Shown here: piece by piece, positions 6,223-6,903 of the stretch
How positions within the stretch are numbered: the stretch's first letter is position 1
Layout of the letters: every line of letters starts with the position of its first letter
Assembly (NCBI GenBank): GCA_023387755.1
Contig: JAEWHO010000045.1
Location: forward strand, 1-6,903
Direction of reading: 5' to 3'
DNA from: Actinomycetes bacterium
GTDB taxonomy: Bacteria; Actinomycetota; Actinomycetes; Actinomycetales; Actinomycetaceae
Length of the DNA stretch: 6,903 nt
Position numbers and translations under genes: made by a program
The notes under the pieces: model-generated
The model's input: only the letters and a program-made list of their open reading frames with translations
Database searches by the model: none
What the model was told of the DNA's origin: nothing

Positions 6223-6903
6223 ATGCGCATCAACATCTCTCTAGCCGCTGTGGCGGTGGGGGCGCTGGCAACGGCGGGAATGATCCCGGTTGCCGCCCCG
6301 CCGCCTGCCCTCGCGGCCCCCGCCTATGAGGCCCTCCCCCAAACCGCTATGAGCATCGTGGATGTTGACTCTGTTGAGTCCGTGGGCGAAGGTTCTAACG
6401 GGCCAGCAGAGCTCATCCTGGACGGTAAGAAGGACACTTACTGGCACACTCAATGGAATCCAACCAAGGATCCTCTCCCACACCATGTCACGGTCAAGCT
6501 CGGCGACAAACCCGCGGATATCTCCCGCGTCTCCCTCACCCCACGCCAATCGTCTAACGGCTCTGGACGAGCAGCTGAATACTCCGTCGAAACCTCTACC
6601 GACGCCACCTGTGCCAGCGGATTCGGGGAAGTGGCAACCGGGAAGGTTGCTGCCGCCGCTGATATCACCCAGGACGTGATCGTCGATTTCCCTGCCATCA
6701 CCGCCCGGTGTGTCAAGGTGATCTACAAAGCTTCTTGGGGTGGCAATAACGCACCGGAAGAGGTTGCCACCATGGCTGAGTTCAACGCTTACACAGCCAC
6801 CGGCGAACCTGAGTCGAACCCCACGCCCACCGAGCCGGCCCCGGCGCCCGAGATTCCAATTCCGGATAATGCCCTTGAAATCACCGATGGCACCCTCACC
6901 GTG
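6223..6903 (+). CDS. Secreted protein with N-terminal F5/8 type C (discoidin) domain, truncated by the window end
   Basis: The first 227 residues are present and the frame is open at the right edge. A signal peptide (1-31, Ala-rich core, ALA cleavage site) is followed by a discoidin-like beta-sandwich at about 42-192. Typical elements are ILDGKKDTYWHTQW (65-78), HHVTVKLG (87-94), ISRVSLTPRQ (100-109), AEYSVETSTD (118-127), ARCVKVIYKA (161-170) and ATMAEFNAY (182-190). Cys130 and Cys163 may form a disulfide. A Pro/Glu-rich linker (195-213) then leads to NALEITDGTLTV, which looks like the first strand of another domain. Discoidin domains bind sugars or surfaces and often lead sialidases, fucosidases or endo-alpha-N-acetylgalactosaminidases (GH101); the catalytic part is outside the window, so the enzyme class is a guess. 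The start is fixed by an in-frame TAG at 6205-6207 and the only ATG after it. The nearby GAGG (6217-6220) is unusually close to the ATG, at 2 bases. Confidence 0.85.
   Translation, partial: MRINISLAAVAVGALATAGMIPVAAPPPALAAPAYEALPQTAMSIVDVDSVESVGEGSNGPAELILDGKKDTYWHTQWNPTKDPLPHHVTVKLGDKPADISRVSLTPRQSSNGSGRAAEYSVETSTDATCASGFGEVATGKVAAAADITQDVIVDFPAITARCVKVIYKASWGGNNAPEEVATMAEFNAYTATGEPESNPTPTEPAPAPEIPIPDNALEITDGTLTV

Overview
The window (6.9 kb, moderately GC-rich) looks like chromosomal DNA of a high-GC Gram-positive bacterium. I would guess the Actinomycetaceae (Actinomyces, Schaalia, Trueperella, Arcanobacterium or relatives), but the sequence alone does not settle this. Supporting signs are GC-rich codon use, strong Shine-Dalgarno sites, a sortase-sorted surface protein with a proline-rich wall spacer, and hairpin terminators without U tracts.

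Layout: (i) 1-542 is a degenerate left edge. It holds a short remnant resembling the N-terminus of an IS3-family OrfA transposase, then about 300 bases with no supportable gene, then a terminator hairpin for the next gene. (ii) 543-1040, minus strand, is a small membrane protein with a Tyr/Gly/Pro-rich repeat head and two transmembrane segments. (iii) 1339-3453, plus strand, is divergent from it and encodes a secreted C69-family (PepD-like) Ntn dipeptidase with a C-terminal IPVTG sortase signal. A perfect 14-bp hairpin follows. (iv) 3666-5237, plus strand, is a DASS/SLC13 sodium-coupled anion (dicarboxylate-type) transporter. Its leader can fold into competing stems, one of which covers the ribosome binding site. 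A terminator hairpin follows. (v) 5445-5576 is a tRNA-Arg(ACG) gene with its own promoter. (vi) 5579-6072, minus strand, abuts the tRNA. It is a broken mosaic: an orphan C-terminal piece of thiC (thiamine pyrimidine synthase) that still carries the CX2CX4C cluster motif, followed in another frame by an unrecognised coding-like tail. (vii) 6223 to the right edge, plus strand, is the start of a secreted protein with an N-terminal F5/8 type C (discoidin) carbohydrate-binding-like domain. It is probably a large surface glycosidase cut by the window end.

Functional theme (inference): the intact genes would suit life on a host surface. One is a wall-attached peptidase that trims peptides, one an importer of organic anions, and one a secreted glycan-binding or glycan-degrading enzyme. 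They are not one operon: each has its own hairpin, promoter or long leader. The transposase remnant and the truncated thiC beside a tRNA show past rearrangement. I found no CRISPR array, no clear defence or phage system, and no convincing wholly new system. The most testable novelties are the DASS leader switch and the tRNA-adjacent thiC scar.
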